A stretch of DNA of 64,000 bases, taken from Brevundimonas sp. (GTDB lineage: Bacteria; Pseudomonadota; Alphaproteobacteria; Caulobacterales; Caulobacteraceae). Location of the stretch: contig NZ_JAIXTC010000030.1 in assembly GCF_027484365.1 (NCBI RefSeq), forward strand, positions 1-64,000, read 5' to 3'. The notes below the pieces were generated by a model. That model ran no database searches and had not been told where the DNA came from. It saw only the letters and a program-made list of their open reading frames with translations. Shown one piece after another: positions 17,359-25,220 of this stretch (its first letter is position 1; every line of letters starts with the position of its first letter). The position numbers and the translations under genes are program-made.

Positions 17359-18468
17359 TTGGCCGTGACTCTGGACTGGAAGACCGGCTTCGAGATCGAG
17401 CTGATGGCGCCGCCGGGCCTGTCGCGGCGCGATCTGGCGCAGGCCGTGGCCACACGCGTCGGCGGGACGGTCGAACGCTTCTTCCATCCGCAGTCGGAGC
17501 CCAGCGCCGTCGAGGGACGTCCGGTGTTCGAGAATCTGACGCCCGGATTTCGCGTGCGGGACGGGGAGGGCGCCTGGATCGCCTCCTTCGTCGACGACCT
17601 GACCCTGCAACGCGACCTGGATCGGGAGCGGGTGCCGCTGGCGGGCTGGCGGCGGATCGTGGCGGACGACGGGAGGCTGCTGCGGCTGGTCGAACGGCAC
17701 TGCGATCCGGATGCAGAGAGTGACCGGACGCTGGAGCCGCTGGCGACCCTGTTCGGGACGGAGGCGCAGCGCCATGAGGCCGGGATGGTGCGGGTGGTGG
17801 ATGCGAACGGGCGTTCGGTGGCCATCGATGCGCCCCTGCCCGGAGAGCGGGAACGGCCCTGCGAGATCGTGACGGCACCGATCGAGACGGATCATGCGGC
17901 CGTGCTGGAACGGTTGTTGGGCGAGGCGCGGGCGCTCGGCTTCACCGTCCCGATCGAGGGTGCGACCCATGTGCATTTCGACGGGGAGGCCCTGTGTTCG
18001 GCGCGGGCGATCACCGGTCTGGTCGAGGTGTGGACACAGCATGGGGCGGCGCTGAAGCGGCTGGTCGGGGTCAATCCGCGCTGCGTGCGGCTCGGCGACT
18101 GGCCGGCGGGTCTGGCCGAACTGACCGGGAGCGAGGCGTTTCAGGCGATGGCCTGGGCCGAGGCGAAGGCGGCGCTGGGTGCTGTGGGCCTGTCCAAATA
18201 CTGCGACCTGAATCTGGCCAACCTGCTGACCGGACGGCCGGAGAAACACACGATCGAGTTGCGGGTGCTGCCGGCCCTGCAGGAGGTCGAGCCGTTGATG
18301 GCCGCCGCAGCCCTGTTCGAAGGCGTGCTGGGCTGGTGCCGGGATCGGGAACCGGGCGAGGCGGCGCCGCACAGTCTCGTCGATCTGCTGATCCAGTCGC
18401 CGATGGACGAAACGGCGCGGACCCACTGGCTGCAAGTCGTGCGGCGAGAGAACGCAGCTATCGCCTGA
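17359..18468 (+). CDS. Amidoligase family protein
   Basis: A 369-residue protein resembling the COOH-NH2 amidoligase family (glutamine-synthetase-like fold), whose members are predicted to form amide bonds, for example in peptide tagging or cell-wall modification. Supporting motifs are GFEIELMAPPG near the N-terminus, PCEIVTAPIETD (about residue 172), THVHFDGEAL (about residue 201) and HTIELRVLPA (about residue 296), which carry the acidic and His residues expected to bind metal and ATP. No signal peptide, so it is cytoplasmic. Start is TTG 17359 or GTG 17365. No obvious substrate partner gene is adjacent. Confidence 0.75.
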   Translation: MAVTLDWKTGFEIELMAPPGLSRRDLAQAVATRVGGTVERFFHPQSEPSAVEGRPVFENLTPGFRVRDGEGAWIASFVDDLTLQRDLDRERVPLAGWRRIVADDGRLLRLVERHCDPDAESDRTLEPLATLFGTEAQRHEAGMVRVVDANGRSVAIDAPLPGERERPCEIVTAPIETDHAAVLERLLGEARALGFTVPIEGATHVHFDGEALCSARAITGLVEVWTQHGAALKRLVGVNPRCVRLGDWPAGLAELTGSEAFQAMAWAEAKAALGAVGLSKYCDLNLANLLTGRPEKHTIELRVLPALQEVEPLMAAAALFEGVLGWCRDREPGEAAPHSLVDLLIQSPMDETARTHWLQVVRRENAAIA

Positions 18469-18531
18469 GCGCCAACCGGCTATAGTCCGCTTCGGCCGGG
18501 GGGCGGCCGTGATCCCTGTCGGAGACCCATC

Positions 18532-18972
18532 ATGACCAGCACTTTCAAGGCGCGCGTGCGTCGTCTGTCGGCCGGACTGCTGATGTCCAGCGCCGTCGCC
18601 CTGGTCCTGTTCGGCCAGCCGGCCCAGGCCATGCCACAGCAGCGCGAGTACGACGCCTTCTTCTCGTCACGCTACAACTACTGCGACGCCAAGCTGGTGG
18701 GCGCCCTCTATGGCCAGGACCCCGACGGCGGCAAGGTCATCATCGGCCAGAAGATCCTCAACGGCATCGGCACCAATGTGCCGGTCGTGATTCGGGAGAG
18801 CCGGGGCTACGGCAACGCCTGCGACTGGGAAGACACCGGCCTGTCCTATTCGGACGCCCAGATCCTGGCCGAGACCTGGGGCTTTTCGGACCCCTACGAT
18901 GCCAAGCTGAAGGCCGCTGACCTGTTCACCAACGGTCGCGAACAGCAGGTCCGGAACGGCCTGGGGTACTGA
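18532..18972 (+). CDS. Exported hypothetical protein
   Basis: A 146-residue protein with a signal peptide (RLSAGLLMSSAVALVLFGQPAQA). The mature part contains two Cys (51 and 97), which could form a disulfide, and a Tyr-rich segment FFSSRYNYCDAK. I recognise no family. A GGAGA motif sits 8 bases before the ATG. It lies between the amidoligase and LysRS genes on the same strand, 63 bases after the first. Confidence 0.7.
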   Translation: MTSTFKARVRRLSAGLLMSSAVALVLFGQPAQAMPQQREYDAFFSSRYNYCDAKLVGALYGQDPDGGKVIIGQKILNGIGTNVPVVIRESRGYGNACDWEDTGLSYSDAQILAETWGFSDPYDAKLKAADLFTNGREQQVRNGLGY

Positions 18973-18985
18973 GCCGACGTTGACG

Positions 18986-20686
18986 ATGGGGGCGCGAGCG
19001 GCCAAACCCGCGCCCATGTTGCAGAACCTCGAAACCCTCGCCCGCGACGCCAGGTCCTGGCCCTTTGAACAGGCCCGCGCCTTGCTGGACCACGTCCTGA
19101 AGAAGCGTCTGTCGGACGCGGAGCGGGACTCGGCGAAACTGCTGATCGACGCCGGCAAGGCGGACGAGGCGGTGGCGACATTCGAGGCCCTGGTGAAGCC
19201 GGTGGTGCTGGAGACCGGCTATGGCCCGTCCGGCCTGCCGCACATGGGGACCTTCGGCGAGGTGGCGCGCACGACGATGGTGCGCAACGCCTTCCGGGCC
19301 CTGACCGGCGACCACTGGCAGACGCGACTGATTGCGTTTTCGGACGACATGGACGGGCTGCGGAAGGTGCCGGAGGGGGTGCCCAATCCGGAGATGCTGC
19401 GCGAGGACCTGCACCTGTCGCTGACGCGGGTGCGTGATCCGTTCGGGACGCACGACAGCTTCGGCGCGCACAACAATGCGCGGCTGAGGGCCTTCCTCGA
19501 CGGGTTCGGCTTCGACTACGAGTTCATGTCCTCGACCGAGACCTACAGGAGCGGTCGGTTCGACGAGACGCTGCTGCGGCTGCTGGAGCGGTTCGACGCG
19601 GTTCAGGCAATCATGCTGCCGACCCTGGGGCCGGAGCGGCGCGAGACCTATTCGCCCTTCCTGCCGGTCAGCCCGATCACCGGTCACGTGCTGCAGGTGC
19701 CGACCCTGGAGCGGAACATCGAGAAGGGGACGATCGTCTTCGACGACCCGGCCGGCGGGCGCACCGAGCTGCCGGTCACCGGCGGCCATGTGAAGCTGCA
19801 GTGGAAGCCCGACTGGGCCATGCGCTGGACCGCGCTGGATGTCGATTACGAGATGTCGGGCAAGGACCTGATCGAGAGCGTGCGCGAGTCGTCCAAGGTC
19901 TGTCGGGCTCTGGGAGGGGTGCCGCCGGAGGGGTTCAACTACGAGCTCTTCCTGGACGTCGAGGGCAAGAAGATCTCCAAGTCGAAAGGCAATGGCCTGA
20001 CCATGGAGCAGTGGCTGCGCTACGGGACGCCCGAAAGCCTCAGCTGGTACATGTTCCAGTCGCCGAAGTCGGCCAAGAGCCTGCACTTCAACGTCATTCC
20101 GCGCGCCATCGACGACTATCTGGGGGCGATCGACGCCTACGGGACGCAGGAACCGGCCAAACAGATCGACAACGCCGTCTGGTCGATCCACGCAGGCGCG
20201 CCGCCCAAGGTCGCCTCGCCGGTGTCGTTTGCCTTGCTGCTGAACCTGGTCGGCGTGGCCAATGCCTCGTCCAAGGCGCAGCTGTGGGCCTATTTCGCCA
20301 AGTACCTGCCGGAGGCGACGCCGGAGAACGAGCCCGTGCTGGACGGGCTGATGGACCGGGCGCTGAACTACTACGAGGACTTCGTGAAGCCGACGAAGTC
20401 CTATCGCCTGCCTGATGAGAGAGAGAAGGCCGCGCTGCTGGATCTGGCGGGGCGGTTGAAGGCCTTGCCGGCGGACACGACCGACGGCGAGCTGATCCAG
20501 GGCGAGGTCTATGCCGTGGGCAAGGAACACGCGTTCGAGCCCCTGCGCGGGTGGTTCGGGGCCTTGTACGAGGTGCTGCTGGGCGCGTCCCAGGGGCCGC
20601 GGTTCGGCTCGTTCGCGGCGATCTACGGCCTGGCCCACACGATCCAGCTTATCGAGGCCGGGGCGAATGGGGATCTGGCGGGGTAA
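18986..20686 (+). CDS. lysS: Lysyl-tRNA synthetase, class I
   Basis: A class I LysRS, the archaeal-type enzyme also used by many alphaproteobacteria in place of the class II form. It charges tRNA-Lys with lysine. The HIGH-like motif is GPSGLPHMGTF (about residues 80-90) and the KMSKS motif is KISKSKG (about residue 328). The C-terminal helical anticodon-binding part follows. Length is 566 residues from ATG 18986; a start at 19016 would remove ten residues and is equally possible since neither has a strong ribosome binding site. The gene is also called lysK in some annotations. Confidence 0.95.
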   Translation: MGARAAKPAPMLQNLETLARDARSWPFEQARALLDHVLKKRLSDAERDSAKLLIDAGKADEAVATFEALVKPVVLETGYGPSGLPHMGTFGEVARTTMVRNAFRALTGDHWQTRLIAFSDDMDGLRKVPEGVPNPEMLREDLHLSLTRVRDPFGTHDSFGAHNNARLRAFLDGFGFDYEFMSSTETYRSGRFDETLLRLLERFDAVQAIMLPTLGPERRETYSPFLPVSPITGHVLQVPTLERNIEKGTIVFDDPAGGRTELPVTGGHVKLQWKPDWAMRWTALDVDYEMSGKDLIESVRESSKVCRALGGVPPEGFNYELFLDVEGKKISKSKGNGLTMEQWLRYGTPESLSWYMFQSPKSAKSLHFNVIPRAIDDYLGAIDAYGTQEPAKQIDNAVWSIHAGAPPKVASPVSFALLLNLVGVANASSKAQLWAYFAKYLPEATPENEPVLDGLMDRALNYYEDFVKPTKSYRLPDEREKAALLDLAGRLKALPADTTDGELIQGEVYAVGKEHAFEPLRGWFGALYEVLLGASQGPRFGSFAAIYGLAHTIQLIEAGANGDLAG

Positions 20687-20885
20687 AGGCCTACACACCA
20701 AGCGCGGCGCTCAGGCAGCGAGCCAGAGCCTGTCCTCCGGCCGATCGAAGATCGGACCGGGGGGCGCCGCAAGCGGTAGCGCCCAGCAAAGATGAACCGA
20801 AAATAACGGTGAAGCTCCGGGAGCCTTCATACGGCATCGCGCATTATCCGTGACATCGACCAACCTCGATGAAACGGAGAGAGCC

Positions 20886-21365
20886 ATGTCGAAGACATTG
20901 AACACCACCCTGGCCACGGCGGCCGCCCTGGCCGCCCTGATCACCGCCGCGCCCATGGCCGCCCAGGCCCAGCAGTCCAATGGCATCACCAGCTGTGACG
21001 CCCCCGGCGGCCGTCAGACGACCGGCGCCGTGATCGGCGGCGTGCTCGGGGCCTTGGCCGGCAGCCGGATTTCCAGCAACGAACGCGCCCTCGGCGCGGT
21101 AGCCGGCGGCGCCGCCGGCGCTGCAGCCGGTTCCTACATCGGCTGCAACCAGCAACGCGCCCGCGCCAACTCGCAAGCCAATTCGTCGGGAGCCCAGTAT
21201 CGCGCCTCGTCGAACCTGCGCATCCGCTCGGGCCCGGGCACCAGCTATCGCCAGGCCGGCAGCCTGTCGGCCGGCCAGCCCTTCACGGCCATCGGCTCGC
21301 AGGGCGAATGGGTCCAGATCGCCGGCGGCGGCTGGGTCAATGCGAACTACGTCCAGCCCTATTGA
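20886..21365 (+). CDS. SH3-domain protein with glycine-zipper segment
   Basis: A 159-residue exported protein: signal peptide ending PMAAQA, a glycine-zipper segment (about residues 45-85: VIGGVLGALAGSR, AVAGGAAGAAAGSYIG) that probably inserts in or associates with the outer membrane, and a bacterial SH3 domain (about 105-159: LRIRSGPGTSYRQAGSL, ending GGWVNANYVQPY). Such proteins bind cell-wall peptides or act as envelope-stress proteins. GGAGAG precedes the ATG. A clear terminator follows. Confidence 0.85.
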   Translation: MSKTLNTTLATAAALAALITAAPMAAQAQQSNGITSCDAPGGRQTTGAVIGGVLGALAGSRISSNERALGAVAGGAAGAAAGSYIGCNQQRARANSQANSSGAQYRASSNLRIRSGPGTSYRQAGSLSAGQPFTAIGSQGEWVQIAGGGWVNANYVQPY

Positions 21366-21437
21366 GGGCTGAAGGGGCGGTGTCGCCCGCTCGGGTAGTC
21401 TCGCTGCCTGAACGCCGCCATCACCTGAACGGATGAG

Positions 21438-21465
21438 AGGGCCGCCCTTGGGGGCGGCCCTTTTC
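21438..21465 (+). terminator. Intrinsic terminator, possibly bidirectional
   Basis: AGGGCCGCCC (21438-21447) pairs with GGGCGGCCCT (21452-21461) over TTGG, followed by TTTCG. It lies between the convergent SH3-protein and S24-regulator genes. Confidence 0.85.
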
Positions 21466-21472
21466 GCGTGCC

Positions 21473-22108
21473 CTACTGACTGACCCAGAGGATGCGCGCG
21501 ATCCAGTCGACGTCCTTGCGCGCGATGACACGCGGTTCGTAGGCCGGATTGACCGAGACCAGGGTCACCGATCTGGCGGTGAGGGAGGCGACTTCCTTGG
21601 CCATGGTCTCGCCGGTCGTGGTGCGAACGACGACGCGATCGCCCTTGCGGACGTCGGTGCGGTCCCGATCGACCAGGACGCGGTCGCCCTGACGGTAGAG
21701 GGGGGCCATGGAATCGCCGGAGATCTCCAGGCTGAACAGGCCCGGGTGGGGCAGGGGCAGGTCCGTCTGATCCCAGCCTTCGCCGGTCGGCAGCCCCGAA
21801 TCGTCGAAGAAGCCGTCGGCTCCCGCCTGGGCCAAGCCGATGAGGGGAATGGTCGGGGCGCGACGGTCGCCGTCCTCGGCCAGGGCCGCGAAGTCTGCCA
21901 GAGACAGGCCTGCGATTTCCAGCACGCGGGTCAGGCTCTCGGTCGAGGGCCAGCGGGGACGACGGGCCTCGCCCGGACCGAACCGTTTGGACACATTGAA
22001 GGAGGTGGCGTCGAGACCGGCGCGCCGGGCCAGGCCCGATACGGAAAGACCCTCGCGCCCCGCGATGGCGTCGAGCGCGGCCCAGACATTGGCATGGGTG
22101 AGGGACAT
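21473..22108 (-). CDS. XRE/S24-type transcriptional regulator (LexA-like autopeptidase fold)
   Basis: A 211-residue repressor. Residues about 20-45 form a helix-turn-helix (LSVSGLARRAGLDATSFNVS), followed by a linker and a C-terminal S24 peptidase domain. The catalytic dyad is Ser133 in EISGDSMAPLYRQGDRVLVD and Lys171 in TTGETMAKEVASL. Proteins of this layout resemble CI and LexA-like repressors that respond to DNA damage or other stress; whether this one self-cleaves is unknown, and no obvious Ala-Gly cleavage site stands out beyond GLAQAGADG (about residue 91). Target genes are unknown. Confidence 0.88.
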   Translation of the reverse strand: MSLTHANVWAALDAIAGREGLSVSGLARRAGLDATSFNVSKRFGPGEARRPRWPSTESLTRVLEIAGLSLADFAALAEDGDRRAPTIPLIGLAQAGADGFFDDSGLPTGEGWDQTDLPLPHPGLFSLEISGDSMAPLYRQGDRVLVDRDRTDVRKGDRVVVRTTTGETMAKEVASLTARSVTLVSVNPAYEPRVIARKDVDWIARILWVSQ

Positions 22109-22156
22109 GGGATCCGCCGAAAGAGTTGAGCGGCGACCTTATCTAGGAATAATGGC

Positions 22157-22588
22157 CTATTCCAGCCCTGCGGCTCGTCGCTCCTGCCAGGCCCAGAATG
22201 TGCCCAGGCCGATGGCGGCCAGAATACCGTAACCCGCGAGATTCACGATTGTGTAGAAAGCGGTCATCCCGGGCCGCAGGTCAAACAGGGTGACCATGTG
22301 GCTCATCACGATGATGAGTTGCAACGATGCCGCCCAGATCGGCCAACTGCGATGGAATTTCCATGCGAGCCCTCCCAGAACGAGCAGCATGACGACGTCC
22401 AGGGCGAACATTCCAGGCTGCCAGCTTGACCGCAGGCCCTGGTCGTCCTGCAGCAGCAGGGCGGCCATCCAGCCCAGCAGATAGGCGCCCATGGCCAGGC
22501 GCTCGGGCTCGTCGCCCTTGGTGAAGGCGAAGATCCCGACCAGCACCATCGGCAGGAGGCCGATCTGCGAATACAGGGTGTCCAGCAT
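22157..22588 (-). CDS. Small integral membrane protein
   Basis: A 143-residue protein with four predicted transmembrane helices (LLPMVLVGIFAF; AYLLGWMAALLL; MFALDVVMLLVLGGLAW; LAGYGILAAIGLGTFWAW) and a fifth possible around LQLIIVMSHMVTLF. No named family recognised. The frame continues upstream for 114 codons of low-complexity Arg/Pro-rich sequence that is antisense-like; the ATG at 22588 opens directly into a membrane-protein sequence and is preferred. Confidence 0.7.
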   Translation of the reverse strand: MLDTLYSQIGLLPMVLVGIFAFTKGDEPERLAMGAYLLGWMAALLLQDDQGLRSSWQPGMFALDVVMLLVLGGLAWKFHRSWPIWAASLQLIIVMSHMVTLFDLRPGMTAFYTIVNLAGYGILAAIGLGTFWAWQERRAAGLE

Positions 22589-22676
22589 GAAATCGCCCCC
22601 GCGTCGAAGGACGCGAGGGCGATACTGCTTCGAGTCTGGTCTGTCGAAAACCGAAGTCCTCGACATTAACCCGAAT

Positions 22677-23057
22677 TCACGCGACCCGGACAGGCCGTGC
22701 AGGTCGCATGGTGACGAGTTCGTTCTCGACCTGCGGCGGGGGCGGCGGGGTGCCCCAGTCGTCATCGGGCTTGTCCATCGGGCCGACGCTGTAGACGCCA
22801 TAGCCCATGCGACGGTGATCCTTGGCCAGTTCGGCGTGGCAGGCGACGATGGCGTCGCGCGCAGCCGACAGGGCGGTGATCGCCTCAATGGCCCTGGCCT
22901 GGGACACCGCGCCGGCGACCGGCGAAGCATTGAGCAGGGCCCGGGCGCCGATCATGGATTGAACGAGGGTGGTTGCCGAGGTGATCGCAGCGTCAACCGC
23001 CTTCTCGGTCGCGTAAAGGTCTCCAGCAACGCTGGCGACGACTTCAGTCCGATCCAT
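22677..23057 (-). CDS. Hypothetical helical protein
   Basis: A 126-residue, mostly Ala-rich helical protein (residues 1-85) with a Pro-rich insert (WGTPPPPPQVENEL) near the C-terminus. No signal peptide or membrane helix. I recognise no family. Start is ATG 23057, since GGAAGGGG lies at the right distance upstream; a TTG 15 bases further up overlaps that site. Two inverted TTAACCAT octamers lie upstream. Confidence 0.65.
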   Translation of the reverse strand: MDRTEVVASVAGDLYATEKAVDAAITSATTLVQSMIGARALLNASPVAGAVSQARAIEAITALSAARDAIVACHAELAKDHRRMGYGVYSVGPMDKPDDDWGTPPPPPQVENELVTMRPARPVRVA

Positions 23058-23092
23058 GTTAGCCCCTTCCAAAAAGTTACAGTGGTAAAGAG

Positions 23093-23138
23093 ATGGTTAA
23101 CACGTCAGGAGCGAGTTGGGTAGGGCTTCTTTAACCAT
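23093..23138. promoter_or_regulatory. Inverted pair of TTAACCAT octamers
   Basis: ATGGTTAA at 23093-23100 and TTAACCAT at 23131-23138, inverted and 30 bases apart, lie 36-80 bases upstream of the minus-strand gene starting at 23057. TTAACCAT matches the half-site described for the cell-cycle regulator CtrA in Caulobacter. Regulation by CtrA is inference. Confidence 0.35.
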
Positions 23139-23248
23139 TGACGGGAGCGGCCAGAGGTCGTCTCGCCATCATTCGACGACGAGGATCAGCCTGTCCGGCT
23201 GGAGAGAGATCGGTTGAACGATGGTGGCCGGCCGCCAGGCAGCGGAGG

Positions 23249-23647
23249 CTAGGAGTCCTGCTCATCCATCGAGAAGTGGGCGGTCAGGCTGGCGATCGGC
23301 TGGGCGGGATCCTCCTGCCAGGCTTCGGCCAGGACGTGCGCCACCCTGCGGCCGGCGCGGGAGATTCGGGCGCGGGCATAGACGTCCATCGGCTTTCCGG
23401 ATCGGAGATAGGCCGTGGTCACCGTGATCGGCCGGGGCAAACGCAGGCGCGGCCATGTGTGGGCCACCTGGGCCACGGCGGTCAGCTCCAGCATCGCTGC
23501 CGTCGAGCCGCCGTGCAGGGCCGGCAGCATGGGATTGCCGACAAGGTGATCGGCGAACGGCATGACGACGGTCAGAACATCGCCGTCCATCTCGGTGCGC
23601 AGGCCGAGGAAGCGGGCATAGGGGATGGTGTCGAGAAGAGGGGTCAT
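23249..23647 (-). CDS. PaaI-family thioesterase (hotdog fold)
   Basis: A 132-residue hotdog-fold acyl-CoA thioesterase. The segment PFADHLVGNPMLPALHGGSTAAML (about residues 30-53) carries the conserved asparagine and His-Gly-Gly region of the PaaI group. It overlaps the upstream thioesterase gene by four bases (ATGA), so the two are translationally coupled and may form a heteromeric enzyme. Substrate unknown. Confidence 0.88.
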   Translation of the reverse strand: MTPLLDTIPYARFLGLRTEMDGDVLTVVMPFADHLVGNPMLPALHGGSTAAMLELTAVAQVAHTWPRLRLPRPITVTTAYLRSGKPMDVYARARISRAGRRVAHVLAEAWQEDPAQPIASLTAHFSMDEQDS

Positions 23648-24117
23648 GCGCCGTCACCCCGTGGCTTGAGATTGGCGCCGGGCTTTCGGCCTCCGTCGGA
23701 GGAGATGACATAGGTGGCCTGGGCCGCCGCCACAGGGTCGGCGGGATCGTCCTCGAACGCCCAGGCCCGCACGAATCCGATGGTGCGGGTGGCCCGATAG
23801 CAGCGGGCCTCGGACAGCAGGTCCACGCGGGGACGGGCCGGCCGCATGTAGTCGATGCGCAGGTCGAGGGTGGCGATGGGCTCGTACCGCCCGAGCCTGG
23901 TCCAGACCGCAAGGCCGCCGACGTGGTCCAGCATGGCGGTGACCAGGCCGCCCGCGAAGACGTCCGTCTCCGGATCGCCGACCAGATCGGGTCGCCACGG
24001 CGTGCGCAGCCGGACGCGATCGCCGTTCACCCCCTCGTATACGAAGCCCAGCGCATGGGTGTGGGCGGCGCCGGAGGCCAGCTGCGGCATCAGGGTGGTC
24101 AGGAACATCTCGCTCAT
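23644..24117 (-). CDS. PaaI-family thioesterase (hotdog fold)
   Basis: A 157-residue hotdog-fold protein related to the gene that follows it. The core is RLRTPWRPDLVGDPETDVFA, then GGLVTAMLDHVGGLAVWT, where family members bind acyl-CoA. The C-terminus has an extra Lys/Gly/Arg tail. First of a two-gene unit with the overlapping thioesterase downstream; it diverges from the exonuclease gene at 24180. Confidence 0.87.
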   Translation of the reverse strand: MSEMFLTTLMPQLASGAAHTHALGFVYEGVNGDRVRLRTPWRPDLVGDPETDVFAGGLVTAMLDHVGGLAVWTRLGRYEPIATLDLRIDYMRPARPRVDLLSEARCYRATRTIGFVRAWAFEDDPADPVAAAQATYVISSDGGRKPGANLKPRGDGA

Positions 24118-24179
24118 GAAACCGTCCTTATCCGGCGGGCGCCTATTCGCAAGTCCCGACGCAGGCCCATATCCGACCC

Positions 24180-25220
24180 ATGATCCGCCCCGAAGACCTG
24201 TTGAGGCCCACCGCGGCCGGCCTGTATTGCCCTCCAGGGGATTTCTACATCGACCCGGTGCGTCCTGTGGACCGGGCGGTGGTGACCCACGGCCACTCCG
24301 ACCATGCGCGATCCGGTCACGGCGCGGTGCTGGCCACGGACCAGACCCTCGCGATCATGGCCGAGCGCTATGGTGAGGATTTCACCGGGCGCCGTCAGGC
24401 TGGGGCCTATGGCGAGACGGTTTCGCACAGCGGCGTCGAGGTGAAGCTGGTCCCGGCCGGGCATGTCCTGGGTTCGGCCCAGGCGGTGGTGACGTATCAG
24501 GGCCTGACCATGGTGGTCTCCGGCGACTACAAGCGCCGACGCGACCCGACCTGCGTCCCGTTCGAGCCGGTGCCGTGCCACGTCTTCATCTCGGAGGCGA
24601 CCTTCGGCCTGCCGGTCTTCACCCATCCGCCGGATTCCGAGGAAATTGCCCGTCTGATCCAGTCGCTGGGCCAGTTCCCGGAACGGGCGCATCTGGTCGG
24701 GGCCTATGCCCTGGGCAAGGCGCAACGGGTGATCCGGCTGCTCCGGGAGGCCGGCTGGGAGCGGCCCATCTATGTCCACGGGGCGCTGGAGCGGCTGAAC
24801 CGGCTTTACGAGCGCGAGGGCGTCGACCTCGGCGCGATCCTGCCGGCGACGGGGCTGAAGAAGGACGCCCTCGGTGGAGAGGTCGCGATCGCCCCGCCCA
24901 GTGCCATCCAGGACCGCTGGGCGAGGCGGTTCGCCGATCCGGTGACCGCCTTCGCCTCGGGCTGGATGCTGGTCAAGGCGCGGGCGCGGCAGCGCGGCGT
25001 GGAGTTGCCTCTCGTCATCTCCGACCACGCCGACTGGCCGGAACTGATCGCGACCTTCGAGGAGATCCGGTCCGAGGAGGTCTGGATCACTCACGGCCGC
25101 GAGGAAGGCCTGCTGCGTTGGGCCGAACTCAACGGGATGAAGGCGAGGGCGCTGCGGCTGGTCGGCTACGATGAGGAGGACGACGAGGCGGCGGGTCCCA
25201 CGGCGGCCGGGGGCTCGTAG
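24180..25220 (+). CDS. Ligase-associated DNA exonuclease (metallo-beta-lactamase fold)
   Basis: A 346-residue metallo-beta-lactamase/beta-CASP nuclease of the ligase-associated type. The zinc-binding motif THGHSDHARSGH lies near residues 36-47, followed by VPAGHVLGSAQ and VVSGDYKRRRDPT, typical of this group. In many bacteria it is encoded beside an ATP-dependent DNA ligase and a helicase; here neither is adjacent. It starts just after divergent thioesterase genes and its last 55 bases overlap the AbgT transporter gene tail to tail. Confidence 0.9.
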   Translation: MIRPEDLLRPTAAGLYCPPGDFYIDPVRPVDRAVVTHGHSDHARSGHGAVLATDQTLAIMAERYGEDFTGRRQAGAYGETVSHSGVEVKLVPAGHVLGSAQAVVTYQGLTMVVSGDYKRRRDPTCVPFEPVPCHVFISEATFGLPVFTHPPDSEEIARLIQSLGQFPERAHLVGAYALGKAQRVIRLLREAGWERPIYVHGALERLNRLYEREGVDLGAILPATGLKKDALGGEVAIAPPSAIQDRWARRFADPVTAFASGWMLVKARARQRGVELPLVISDHADWPELIATFEEIRSEEVWITHGREEGLLRWAELNGMKARALRLVGYDEEDDEAAGPTAAGGS

